Assembly: GCF_030412785.1 (NCBI RefSeq)
Contig: NZ_CP125298.1
Coordinates: 248,001 to 312,000 of the forward strand
DNA length: 64,000 bases
Direction: 5' to 3'
Source of the DNA: Paraburkholderia sabiae
Lineage (GTDB): Bacteria > Pseudomonadota > Gammaproteobacteria > Burkholderiales > Burkholderiaceae
Made by a program: the position numbers and the translations under genes. The notes beneath the pieces are model-generated. The model did no database searches, was not told where the DNA came from, and worked only from the letters and a program-made list of their open reading frames with translations. Of this stretch, positions 17,051 to 24,581 are shown one piece after another; positions within the stretch are counted from its first letter, which is position 1; every line of letters begins with the position of its first letter.

Positions 17051-17248
17051 ATCCAGAAGAATGGTCACGTTTTTGGTATGTCTTTCAGCCGATGCAATTA
17101 CGTTCAACTTTCATTTTTCGCGAAATGCGAGAGCCAGCGCAGCGGGCAAAGGCGAGCGATTTCCTGCGTCTTTTGCGCAGCCGTCCCTCTGGTTGCAGCC
17201 GGAAAATACGCGTAACGCCTGCGAACGCGGCACTGGACACCGCCAACG

Positions 17249-17677
17249 ATGAAACTTAGTCACCGAGCCACGCTATCCATCCTTGCCCTCGCCGTTGCCT
17301 CGTCGGTGGGTTCGATCGGACTCGCAGGCCTGCAGTTGAAGCCGCGGGGTGCGGCTGCCGACGTCATCACCAATACTGCGATCGTCGCGGAACTCAATGG
17401 CGTTCACGATGCCCTGAAGGACATTCCGGACACAGTGCGCAGCGGCGTTCTTGCGCGTCACGGGATCAGCTCGGAACAGGCATTGGCCGATTCACTGGAA
17501 GCGCAACGCACCCACCTGGCGCAGGCCGAGCAGGCACGCGCGCTGGAGTTGCGCACCAACGACAGGAGATCCGCGATTCTGCTGGTTCTCACGCTTTTCA
17601 ACGCGTTCGCGGCGGCATTGGCTGGAATCTCTCTATACGAAGCCTACCGGGCGAATCGCCGCCGAAGCGCGCCGTGA
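17249..17677 (+). CDS. Small membrane-anchored protein
   Basis: 142 residues with an N-terminal hydrophobic segment (LSILALAVASSVGSIGLAGL), a helical soluble middle (residues about 40-105) and a second transmembrane segment (AILLVLTLFNAFAAALAGISLY). The stop overlaps the next start (GTGA). Not recognised. First gene of the plus-strand accessory run; the ribosome binding site is weak. Confidence 0.6.
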   Translation: MKLSHRATLSILALAVASSVGSIGLAGLQLKPRGAAADVITNTAIVAELNGVHDALKDIPDTVRSGVLARHGISSEQALADSLEAQRTHLAQAEQARALELRTNDRRSAILLVLTLFNAFAAALAGISLYEAYRANRRRSAP

Positions 17678-17952
17678 TAGCTCCCGATGAAATCAGCAGC
17701 CTGCGGCCGTCGACGTTCTATCGCGTCCTGACGCGCGGTATTCCCCTGTCCGACGGCTACTTTCCCGGCCTGCTACTTGAACGTATGTTCATCCGGCAGA
17801 TCGACGTCGAAGGCATAACGTTTCTCGAGTTCCAGGCGATCGGCGGCTCCCGTCTCGTCCACGACGCCGCATCGATTGAGCGGATTGTGCCGTTGGGGCG
17901 CGCTCCACGACAAGCCGATACCCTGCGACACCCCGCCAGCGAGCAGTCATGA
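17674..17952 (+). CDS. Unknown 92-residue protein
   Basis: GTG start overlapping the previous stop (GTGA); its own stop overlaps the next start (ATGA). This chained overlap is the main support. The sequence has no signal peptide (IAPDEISSLRPSTFYRVLTRG...). Function unknown. Confidence 0.6.
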   Translation: MIAPDEISSLRPSTFYRVLTRGIPLSDGYFPGLLLERMFIRQIDVEGITFLEFQAIGGSRLVHDAASIERIVPLGRAPRQADTLRHPASEQS

Positions 17953-18227
17953 CGACTATTTACGTGGAATTCTTCGACCATACCCTGGACCCCAGAGGCA
18001 CCCGCGCTGGCGCGAAGCCGTCGATGGGTATGCCCGACAGCTGGCTCGATGCCCTCATTGGAGACGGCCACGTTGAGCAACGTGACTACGTTGCGCCCGG
18101 CGTCCTGAAAAGCATTACCGCGCGGTTTCCGACACATGCGCATCGCGAGCAGTTCACATCAGCCGTGCGTGAGGTCAGCAAGCTCATGGGCACGCGCGCG
18201 GTCGTGCATGGCGATCGGACGTGGTAA
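17949..18227 (+). CDS. Unknown 92-residue protein
   Basis: ATGA-coupled to the preceding gene. Begins MTTIYVEFFDHTLDPRGTRAG; small alpha/beta soluble protein with His residues near FPTHAHREQF. Not recognised. Confidence 0.6.
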   Translation: MTTIYVEFFDHTLDPRGTRAGAKPSMGMPDSWLDALIGDGHVEQRDYVAPGVLKSITARFPTHAHREQFTSAVREVSKLMGTRAVVHGDRTW

Positions 18228-18253
18228 CAGGACAACCTCACAACGGAACTGAC

Positions 18254-19465
18254 ATGGCACACATAGCGTTCGACGGATTGACCATTCCTCTCGAAGAGAT
18301 ACAGGACAATCCGGCACGATTCGCCACGCGGCTAGAACGGGCGAAAAAAGTCCCGGGATATGCGGTGTGCTGCTGCCGGCCATCGATTCCCGGCAAGCCG
18401 TTGCGCCTTGTCGTGCGTCGCTATGGCGCACTCTTTCATCTCGCGCGCTGGCCCGACGAAGGCCATCTGCACGACCGTCACGGGTGCGCCTTCTTTGCAG
18501 AGCAAGGTCCTCTCGAAGAATCACCCGGGCGCGCGCACGACGCGATCCGAAACACGCCCACAGGCCTGAACGCGAAGCTCGATGTTTCGCTATCGGTACG
18601 CACAGTCGCTACGGTGACCCGTACGCCCAGCACCGAAACCACCCGTTCCAATACACGTCGTTCGGCACCGCTGCTGGGTTTTCTCAATCGGATCTGGATG
18701 GACTCTGGCCTCAACCAGTGGAAAGGAGGCCCGCAACGCAACTGGGGCACATGCAACGCGCAATTACTGGCGCTGCTCGGCGAAGGAAAGATGAATGGCA
18801 AGCCGATTCAGGACGTTCTGCATGTGATGCGCCGATTCGAGGAAGCTGACCAGGCGACCTTGAAGGCCGAGCTTGACTCCTTTCTCAGTCGCATCAAGAC
18901 TTCGAAAACGGGCTCTGAGCGAGGTGTCGTGATCGCCGAGGTCAAGACGATCGATCAGTCGAAGTACGGCTTTGTCGTGAAGATCCGCCAGACGTTCGAG
19001 ACGTTCTTCGCGTCGAAAGATCTCATCGAGAAGACCGCCGCCTCCTACCGGCACGCGTGGCCGATGATCGGCAAACCGGAGGCCCGGATCGTCGCGGTGC
19101 TTTTGCTTGAGCGGACGAAGGACGGAAATCTTCGCGTGATCGATCTTGCCCTTCAACTTTGCAACAGTTCGTTCATTCCTTGCGACTCAAGCTACGAGGT
19201 CGCGATGGCCAACCGTCTGGTTGAAGAGCACCGCCGCTTCGTCAAGCCGATGCGGCTGACCGACGGCGACGTCATGCTCCCGGACTTCCGCCTGATCGAT
19301 ACCACGCCGGCGACGGCAATAGAGGTCTATGGCATGGAGTCGAACGACACCTACCGTGCCCGAAAAGCGCAGAAGCAATCGCTCTATGCCCAAGGGGACG
19401 AACCGTGCGTCGAATGGGTGCCGCCCGCGCCTCTCTCTGCTGTGGTCCTGCCTGCCGCGACTTGA
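18254..19465 (+). CDS. DUF1173-like protein
   Basis: 403 residues from the ATG at 18254 (GGAA upstream); a GTG at 18221 is possible but less likely. The N-terminus (PGYAVCCCRPSIPGKPLRLVVRRYGALFHLARWPDEGHLHDRHGC) matches the Cys/His-rich start of DUF1173 proteins found on proteobacterial plasmids. The C-terminal part (residues about 290-400) ends in an alpha/beta segment with AIEVYGMESNDTYRARK. No catalytic role is known. It follows three coupled small genes. Confidence 0.7.
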   Translation: MAHIAFDGLTIPLEEIQDNPARFATRLERAKKVPGYAVCCCRPSIPGKPLRLVVRRYGALFHLARWPDEGHLHDRHGCAFFAEQGPLEESPGRAHDAIRNTPTGLNAKLDVSLSVRTVATVTRTPSTETTRSNTRRSAPLLGFLNRIWMDSGLNQWKGGPQRNWGTCNAQLLALLGEGKMNGKPIQDVLHVMRRFEEADQATLKAELDSFLSRIKTSKTGSERGVVIAEVKTIDQSKYGFVVKIRQTFETFFASKDLIEKTAASYRHAWPMIGKPEARIVAVLLLERTKDGNLRVIDLALQLCNSSFIPCDSSYEVAMANRLVEEHRRFVKPMRLTDGDVMLPDFRLIDTTPATAIEVYGMESNDTYRARKAQKQSLYAQGDEPCVEWVPPAPLSAVVLPAAT

Positions 19466-19489
19466 CTCCGCATCTTTGCCGGATACGTT
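19462..19489 (+). promoter_or_regulatory. Candidate promoter of the CTTGACTY family
   Basis: TTGACT at 19462-19467, 16-nt spacer, TACGTT at 19484-19489, about 35 bases before the 19524 gene. Shares CTTGACT with five other upstream regions in this window. Confidence 0.45.
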
Positions 19490-19523
19490 TGTGCGACCGA
19501 ACGCACTCTTTGGAGGATCACAA

Positions 19524-19997
19524 ATGACATCCAATTCTTTTTTCCTGCAGCGCGCGATTCCGTGCGACGCAGACTGGCACGTAAGCTATCCGGCACTCTG
19601 TATGGCAAGCTCGACCGATCCCGTCGACGAGCGGCGCAAACAGATCGTCGCGGCCACTGCCGACGACACGAACATTCGCATGGTGTTCTTCAGTTCGCTC
19701 GGCGCGATCCTGGACTTCCAGGCGTCATGGGATGAACTAGATGCGGCAACGCAAGGCTGGCTCGCCTTCACCACTCGCTGGAATCGCTGGTGGTTGCGCG
19801 ACGTCACTGCTCTCACTGCAATCGACCGTCACGCGCACCCGCCTTCCGACGTCCGCTTTGTCAGGGGAAACGTCCCGTGCATCCCGACCGACACGAGCGC
19901 GTTTCGTCAGTATCTCGACTCCATTGAATATCACTACCGGCGCGACGAATCCATCTCGCGAATCCTGTTCGCGCCTGATGCTGCCGTAGCTGCTTAG
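19524..19997 (+). CDS. Unknown 157-residue protein
   Basis: The start is fixed by GGAGG 8 bases upstream. A soluble protein rich in aromatic residues (WDELDAATQGWLAFTTRWNRWWLRDV). It has its own promoter-like sequence and is therefore probably a single-gene unit. Not recognised. Confidence 0.7.
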   Translation: MTSNSFFLQRAIPCDADWHVSYPALCMASSTDPVDERRKQIVAATADDTNIRMVFFSSLGAILDFQASWDELDAATQGWLAFTTRWNRWWLRDVTALTAIDRHAHPPSDVRFVRGNVPCIPTDTSAFRQYLDSIEYHYRRDESISRILFAPDAAVAA

Positions 19998-20050
19998 GTG
20001 GTGCATCGCGACAGACCGCATCGCGCTGCATTCTTGAGTGGCAACACCTG

Positions 20051-20380
20051 ATGGGCGACAACACCGGTTCCGTTATCCCTTTTTCGCGTGCGCGCGTCAC
20101 TACGGACGATCGCAAGCATCGTCCAGGCGAATGCTCGCACCACCACATCAAACTGGATACGCACGGAGGCATTGTGACCTGCCGCGACTGCGGCGCGTCG
20201 CTCACGCCGTTCTGGGCGCTCAGGATGCTCGCTGACCAGTACGCACTCGCAGTGGCCCAGATCGATCGGTTTGAAGACCGCGTTTCGAGAGCGGACGCAC
20301 GCATTCTCGAACTGTCTCGCGAACTCGACCAGCGCGTCGAGACCGAAAGAGCACGAAAAACGGCACCAGACGCGCCTTGA
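20051..20380 (+). CDS. Small zinc-ribbon and coiled-coil protein
   Basis: 109 residues. ECSHHHIKLDTHGGIVTCRDCG gives Cys-x-His...Cys-x2-Cys, a likely zinc knuckle at residues 28-49. It is followed by a helical tail with heptad character (residues 60-100). Probably a small nucleic-acid-binding or adaptor protein; the role is inferred only from the motif. Confidence 0.65.
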   Translation: MGDNTGSVIPFSRARVTTDDRKHRPGECSHHHIKLDTHGGIVTCRDCGASLTPFWALRMLADQYALAVAQIDRFEDRVSRADARILELSRELDQRVETERARKTAPDAP

Positions 20381-20438
20381 CGCGACCTGCTGCCGTGATC
20401 GAATAGGACTCTACTTTCTATCACAGGAGCATTTCCTC

Positions 20439-20831
20439 ATGAAGCGCACGTTCGACTGCGGCCACACCGGCAAGGGCAAGTATTGCCACGCGTGTGCCAT
20501 GCTCGCGAGAACCCAAGAAAATGCACGCGCCGCGCGCGAAAGCAAACGATCCGAAAAGACACGCGCTGCCAGCATGGACCCCATCGACCTTTCCTGCGTA
20601 GATCATCTGGTTGCCGTTCAGAGAGAGGCACGCGGTCTGCTATTACAGGTGCAAGACGGTACGCATCCGTTCGCGCTCAAAGGAAAGCCGATCAAGTCCT
20701 CCAAGGGACAACTGGTGTCGGTTCCTGTCGGGCGATCGTATCGTCTGATGTTTGATGCGAACACGCTTGCTCCGCTCGAGCTACTCAGTCACGAGAGCTA
20801 TAACAAGGTCGTCGACACTCGCGCTCTCTGA
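20439..20831 (+). CDS. Zinc-binding protein, DUF7682-like
   Basis: 130 residues beginning MKRTFDCGHTGKGKYCHACAML, a Cys-x-His...Cys-x2-Cys zinc motif typical of small plasmid-borne proteins. The C-terminal half (LKGKPIKSSKGQLVSVPVGRSYRLMFDA) resembles a ParE/RelE-like fold segment. AGGAG lies 10 bases upstream of the ATG. A toxin function is not supported, because no antitoxin gene is adjacent. Confidence 0.7.
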   Translation: MKRTFDCGHTGKGKYCHACAMLARTQENARAARESKRSEKTRAASMDPIDLSCVDHLVAVQREARGLLLQVQDGTHPFALKGKPIKSSKGQLVSVPVGRSYRLMFDANTLAPLELLSHESYNKVVDTRAL

Positions 20832-20937
20832 TTTGAGCGTTCGCGATGACCGATTTCTAGCAGTTTTGTGCGATTATCACGAGCAGAAAGACGCATCGAT
20901 TTACAATAGCGTTACAGATCTCGACCGAAAAAACGCA

Positions 20938-21612
20938 ATGACTGACGAACTATTCCCCTGCGACCATTGCGGCGGCAATTGGGCTTTCGGATGGTCCCAA
21001 CGCGTAATCAACCAGCAATCCAAACCGTTGACGGACTGGTCTCAACTCGGCAGCAACGCCGGCCGTGCGCTGATCATGGACGACTTCGAGCCGCGACCAC
21101 CTTCGGATCGACCAACCGAATCCGTCTGCTGCATCTGCTGCGAAGACTGCGGGATGCAGACACCATGGTTTCCCATCGGCGACGACAAGCACGCCGCGCT
21201 GGATAAGGCTGGCAAGGTCTGGAATCAGCGTCTGAACCGGCCGGCAGCCACAAAAGGCGACTTGCTGGACCTCGTCCGCAAGGAGATTTCGCCCGTCGAC
21301 GTGCCTTATATCCTCGACCTTCTGGCCCGAACCAACGAGGATTGGGAAACGCGTGGTCCGATCTTCGCTGCGCTTGCACAAAAAATCATCGACGGAAAAA
21401 TCACCGCCCGCGATTTCTGGCCAGTCGAACCAGTGCTGATGGACGCCGCACGCTACCGCACACTTCAGCAGCTCGCCCGCTTCGTCTACATCGATGGTGT
21501 GGCATCGGTACAGTTCCCGCGAATTCTCGCGACCGGCGGCGACGAGGAATGCCCTTTCGAGACCCGCGTTTCGCTCGCTGTAGACGATCTGCCTGAACGC
21601 AATCGTTGGTGA
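20938..21612 (+). CDS. Restriction-alleviation (Lar)-like zinc protein
   Basis: 224 residues. The N-terminus MTDELFPCDHCGGNWAFGW, then CCICCEDCGMQTPWFP (residues about 8-75), is the two-part Cys motif of Lar-like proteins from phages and plasmids, followed by KVWNQRL as in that family. The C-terminal about 140 residues form a separate helical domain. Lar-type proteins can modulate type I restriction; function here is inference. Confidence 0.65.
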   Translation: MTDELFPCDHCGGNWAFGWSQRVINQQSKPLTDWSQLGSNAGRALIMDDFEPRPPSDRPTESVCCICCEDCGMQTPWFPIGDDKHAALDKAGKVWNQRLNRPAATKGDLLDLVRKEISPVDVPYILDLLARTNEDWETRGPIFAALAQKIIDGKITARDFWPVEPVLMDAARYRTLQQLARFVYIDGVASVQFPRILATGGDEECPFETRVSLAVDDLPERNRW

Positions 21613-21613
21613 C

Positions 21614-21640
21614 TTGACTTTACGCAGGCGGCGCCATACT
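21614..21640 (+). promoter_or_regulatory. Candidate promoter of the CTTGACTY family
   Basis: TTGACT at 21614-21619 and CATACT at 21635-21640, about 50 bases before the 21688 gene. The element begins immediately after the stop of the preceding gene. Confidence 0.45.
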
Positions 21641-21687
21641 GGTTCCAGGTCTCTCCCGTTGGTGAGGCCAGCCACTGGAGAAAACGC

Positions 21688-21828
21688 ATGTCACCCATCG
21701 ACTATATCCGCGCTGCCTTTCGCCACCGCACAGAGCTCATGCCCGAGATTGCGACGGTATTCGCACTCGGTATCATCTTTACCTATCACGCTTTGACCAG
21801 CCCCGCGCTCGATTGGCTGTTTCGCTGA
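21688..21828 (+). CDS. 46-residue single-pass membrane peptide
   Basis: Too short for usual gene callers. It has CTGGAG upstream, an ATG at 21688 and the product MSPIDYIRAAFRHRTELM followed by a hydrophobic stretch (PEIATVFALGIIFTYHAL). It has its own promoter-like element. Function unknown. Confidence 0.55.
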   Translation: MSPIDYIRAAFRHRTELMPEIATVFALGIIFTYHALTSPALDWLFR

Positions 21829-22030
21829 GTAGGCCGTGCGCTGTCTAGGGCAGCACGGACGGAAACGGCGTGGTGGTGCCGTCGTGACACCCGCTAAATC
21901 ACTAGCGGCCACGCTTCGGACGTGATGTGGACACGTCCGGTCGAGCCGTTATGTGAGCATCCTGTCGATGCCGCAGGAAACCCCTGATTGACGCGCGAAG
22001 CTGCCCGCCCGGGGCTGCGCGGACCCCTGA

Positions 22031-22054
22031 GTGCCCATAACGTGTAATGGGCAC
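22031..22054. promoter_or_regulatory. Operator-like element, copy 2, with flanking arms
   Basis: Core ATAACGTGTAAT (22037-22048) is flanked by exact inverted arms GTGCCC (22031-22036) and GGGCAC (22049-22054). Related to the cores at 17034, 51452 and 51650. Confidence 0.5.
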
Positions 22055-22109
22055 TTCGCGACCACGAAATTTTCAACTCGTTGATTTCTCAACGTTTCTT
22101 GCGAGCCGA

Positions 22110-22153
22110 AACTGTAGCCACCTAAGCACGTCGACCGTTTTGTGGCTACAGTT
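22110..22153. repeat. Composite inverted repeat, copy A
   Basis: Arms AACTGTAGCCAC (22110-22121) and GTGGCTACAGTT (22142-22153) are exact complements with a 20-nt spacer. The same arms with the same spacer occur at 51547-51586, and related sequence precedes both (CAACG...TTT...CTTGC..GCCG). Confidence 0.75.
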
Positions 22154-22197
22154 CTGCCTTGGCCACGTGACTGTGAGCGACGTACTTCTCGCGGGCG

Positions 22198-23328
22198 TCA
22201 CACTTTCTCCAGAAGTCGATACAGCGCCTGGCGCGAAATGCCCAGGGCGGCGGCGGCCTGACTCTTAATCCCCTTTGCGTCGTCAACAGCTTTCTCGGCC
22301 ATCTCCCTCGTCATCTTTCGGGTCTTCGTTGCAGCGAGCGCGTTATGCGTTGAGAGGTAAGCGTTCGCCTTTGTCCTGCGACTGTGTCCAGCAGCCTCGA
22401 CCACACGCTGCATTGCTTCGGCGTGCGCCTCCCGATCGACGCGTCCGGCCGATTGCTTGATCGGGGCCGGTACACCCGTCAGCCGTTCATACATCTGCTG
22501 CAGAAATTGATGCCGCAAACCGTGGCTGGTGACACCGATCCCGGAATTGATCACGCCGTGTTTTTCGAGGACGCGGTAGTAGCGGTTCTTCCACTGCTGT
22601 TTTGTCACGCCGTGCGGGATCATCGATCCGGTATACGGGTTGGCAAGATGCGCTGCTTCTTCGAGGACGGCCAGCTTGAATTCAATCGGCACAACGCGAT
22701 CGCGCCCGCCCTTGGTGCCACGCGTGACACCAAGCATGCCATCATCGCGTACTGCCTCGGCCGGCCTTAGGAGAAAACTTTCTTCGACCCGCAGGCCGAA
22801 TGCTGCCTGAAGCTTGAGCTGGATCGCGACGTATGGCTCAGTCATGGCGATCTCTTCGATCTTTGCAGCGGCGTCAATACCGTTCCCGTCCCACGACTTG
22901 TCCTCGAGAGCCACATACGACCGCACGAGGTTGCTCGACTCGCGATCCGCATAATCGGCAAGTGTGCCAACAAGATTCGGCTTTTTCATCCATCCAGCAA
23001 GCGCCCGCAGATAGGTGAGCTTGTTCTCAATCGAGCCGCCGCTCAGGCCCGCTTTGATCCACAGATTAACCAGAGCCTGAACATGCTTCTGCTTGAGCGC
23101 ATACGGCGATTGAAGCGCATACCCGTTCTGCCTCAGTTCCCCGAACGAACGGCAAATCTGCTGCGTTCGGTAGGTCTGCGTCTTGATCGACAGCGGCTTG
23201 GCGCTGATTCTGGTACGGCTATGGACGCGGTCTACATTGTTCAGGAACAGCTCTTCCAGTGCGGCCTTGAAATCCGCAGGCAGACGGTAGTCGCGCAGCA
23301 CTGCGCGTACATTCAATATCGCTGCCAT
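22198..23328 (-). CDS. Tyrosine recombinase with C-terminal Fis-like HTH
   Basis: 376 residues. Catalytic residues are visible: Arg in FGLRVEESFLL, Lys in TKGGRDR, His-x-x-Arg in HGLRHQF, and AAGHSRRTKANAYL with His and the Tyr nucleophile. After the catalytic domain comes GIKSQAAAALGISRQALYRLL (about residues 352-372), a Fis/HTH_8-type helix-turn-helix, an unusual fusion. The N-terminus has the SAM-like helical domain. It could act on the nearby inverted repeat, resolve plasmid dimers or move an element; none of these is shown by sequence alone. Confidence 0.85.
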   Translation of the reverse strand: MAAILNVRAVLRDYRLPADFKAALEELFLNNVDRVHSRTRISAKPLSIKTQTYRTQQICRSFGELRQNGYALQSPYALKQKHVQALVNLWIKAGLSGGSIENKLTYLRALAGWMKKPNLVGTLADYADRESSNLVRSYVALEDKSWDGNGIDAAAKIEEIAMTEPYVAIQLKLQAAFGLRVEESFLLRPAEAVRDDGMLGVTRGTKGGRDRVVPIEFKLAVLEEAAHLANPYTGSMIPHGVTKQQWKNRYYRVLEKHGVINSGIGVTSHGLRHQFLQQMYERLTGVPAPIKQSAGRVDREAHAEAMQRVVEAAGHSRRTKANAYLSTHNALAATKTRKMTREMAEKAVDDAKGIKSQAAAALGISRQALYRLLEKV

Positions 23329-24160
23329 CGTCGGTCTCCCTATATTCAGTGCAAACGCGGATGCTTCTACGAGGCGATACTCCCGCCCCTTTACTCCGCA
23401 CTTTTTCGTCTCGCAGCGTCCGGAACCTAGGGAGCCTATCCCCCGAGCCAGTGTGGCGCACCGCGCGTTGCGTAACCCCGCCGGGCCCTGCCTTCCTGTC
23501 CTTTAGCGATTCCATTCGATCAGCCCCGCACGTGGAAGAAACGTGCATCGACTGTCCGTCTGCTGCCTGCTGCCAGACACCGCGCTTGCGCGTGATCCCT
23601 GCCACCAGAAGTGCTGCGTTGCGCATCCGCGAACCGGATCTGCCTTTGCAGAGTCCATCGTCGTTGATTGCATCCGCCGCTTCCCGCTGGTCGGGCCCGA
23701 AGCGTCTTCGCTCCGCGAACCCGGCTATGCCGCAGCTACGGCTACCGTGCCGGCCTCCGACGCGCTTCCGCGTGCCGTGGGCGCCCGTCTCTCGACCCGC
23801 GCCGCTGTGGCCATCCTGCCCCGGTAATTCCTTTTGCGCATTTTTGTCTCCGGCTGCGCCTACCGTTCGTCTTCCGTACAGGGACATGCTCGCCTTAACT
23901 GGCGTGCACATACCCCCACCCCCAAGTCCGTTCATTCGCCGCAGTAGTAGGTCGGGCTTCATGTAACGAGTCCCAGCTTCGTGTGCTGAAAGGGTGTGTC
24001 CATGCTCTTTGAGCGTAGTTCGTTCTGGCGTCCAGACTGTCCGACTGTCCGCCCGAACTTCCGCTCAAATTGCAAATTCGGGCAAAACCGCCCGCTAACC
24101 CAATGGATATCGCGTGTCCGGTGTCCTCAAATTGCGCCGGATTGCTTTTGATTTGAATCA

Positions 24161-24187
24161 GAAAAAGGCCGCATCAGATTGCGGCCT
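24161..24187 (-). terminator. Terminator-like hairpin (minus strand)
   Basis: Stem AGGCCGCA/TGCGGCCT (24166-24173, 24180-24187) followed on the minus strand by five Us. No minus-strand gene is seen just upstream, so it may end an untranslated or antisense RNA from the par region. Confidence 0.55.
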
Positions 24188-24341
24188 GTGACAGAAGGGG
24201 ATTTCGCCAGGCATAGCGATTCCCTTCAATGATGAAACTCAAGGTCGATGCGCAGTTCGCGCGGTGGGTACGTGGAGATTAACGGGGTCGCTTGACACGC
24301 GGTGCCGCGAAAGCTGCGTAAATGTTGCGAGCTTTGATTCC

Positions 24342-24368
24342 TTGACTTCATTCCCAAGTCGCTAGAGT
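24342..24368 (+). promoter_or_regulatory. Candidate parM promoter (CTTGACTY family)
   Basis: TTGACT (24342-24347), 15-nt spacer, TAGAGT (24363-24368). It lies directly upstream of the centromere-like palindromes, as expected of an autoregulated ParM/ParR-type operon. Confidence 0.5.
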
Positions 24369-24386
24369 TGGAACGTCACAAGGAGC

Positions 24387-24546
24387 TTTGGCCCAAGGTT
24401 GGTCCGAATACGGGCCAACCGGAACTCCAAGGAAGCTATCTGGCGAAGCGTTGAAAGTGGCTCGGGCCAAGCTTGGACCCAATGCCATATTCGCCATAGC
24501 CCTTTATTCAACTTCGGGTCAAACATGGCCCAAGCTTGGCCCAAGC
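24387..24546. repeat. Centromere-like palindrome cluster upstream of parM
   Basis: Several copies of a 16-bp palindrome close to GGGCCAAGCTTGGCCC: 24464-24479 (one mismatch), 24527-24542 (one mismatch), partial copies near 24388-24398 and 24411-24420, and an overlapping half at 24538-24546. The position before an actin-like segregation gene fits a parC/stbS-type centromere. The same palindrome family recurs at 56922-57050. Confidence 0.7.
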
Positions 24547-24581
24547 AACGTGACTTGATCTAACAACTCTGGAGAGAGCAA

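Larger units (their letters stand above)
16658..17248. promoter_or_regulatory. Divergent intergenic region with DnaA-box-like sites
   Basis: 591 bases between the minus-strand PRTRC operon and the plus-strand accessory run. It holds TTGTCCACA (16884-16892) and TGTGGATAA (16910-16918, a perfect DnaA box in reverse), with GTGCACAA between them. It also holds the operator-like ATTACACGTAAT at 17034-17045 and an imperfect hairpin near 16681-16713. It is likely to contain promoters for both directions. No convincing gene was seen. Confidence 0.55.
21829..22197. other. Region between convergent genes with operator-like and inverted-repeat elements
   Basis: 369 bases between the 3' ends of a plus-strand gene and the minus-strand recombinase. 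It is not a promoter region for either neighbour. It contains the element at 22031-22054 and the inverted repeat at 22110-22153. Confidence 0.6.
23329..24581. other. Intergenic region; start of the par locus
   Basis: 1.25 kb. 23330-24160: overlapping long frames exist in several directions but none has family motifs, a good ribosome binding site or believable composition; I see no gene. The remainder holds a minus-strand terminator-like hairpin (24161-24187), a promoter (24342) and centromere-like palindromes (24387-24546). Confidence 0.5.

Noticed and set aside
20439..20831. Toxin-antitoxin pair
   Set aside because: The C-terminal half recalls a ParE-like fold, but an N-terminal zinc motif and the absence of an adjacent antitoxin argue against it.
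23219..23966. Long frames on both strands upstream of the recombinase
   Set aside because: No motifs, poor starts, overlap with the real recombinase on one side.
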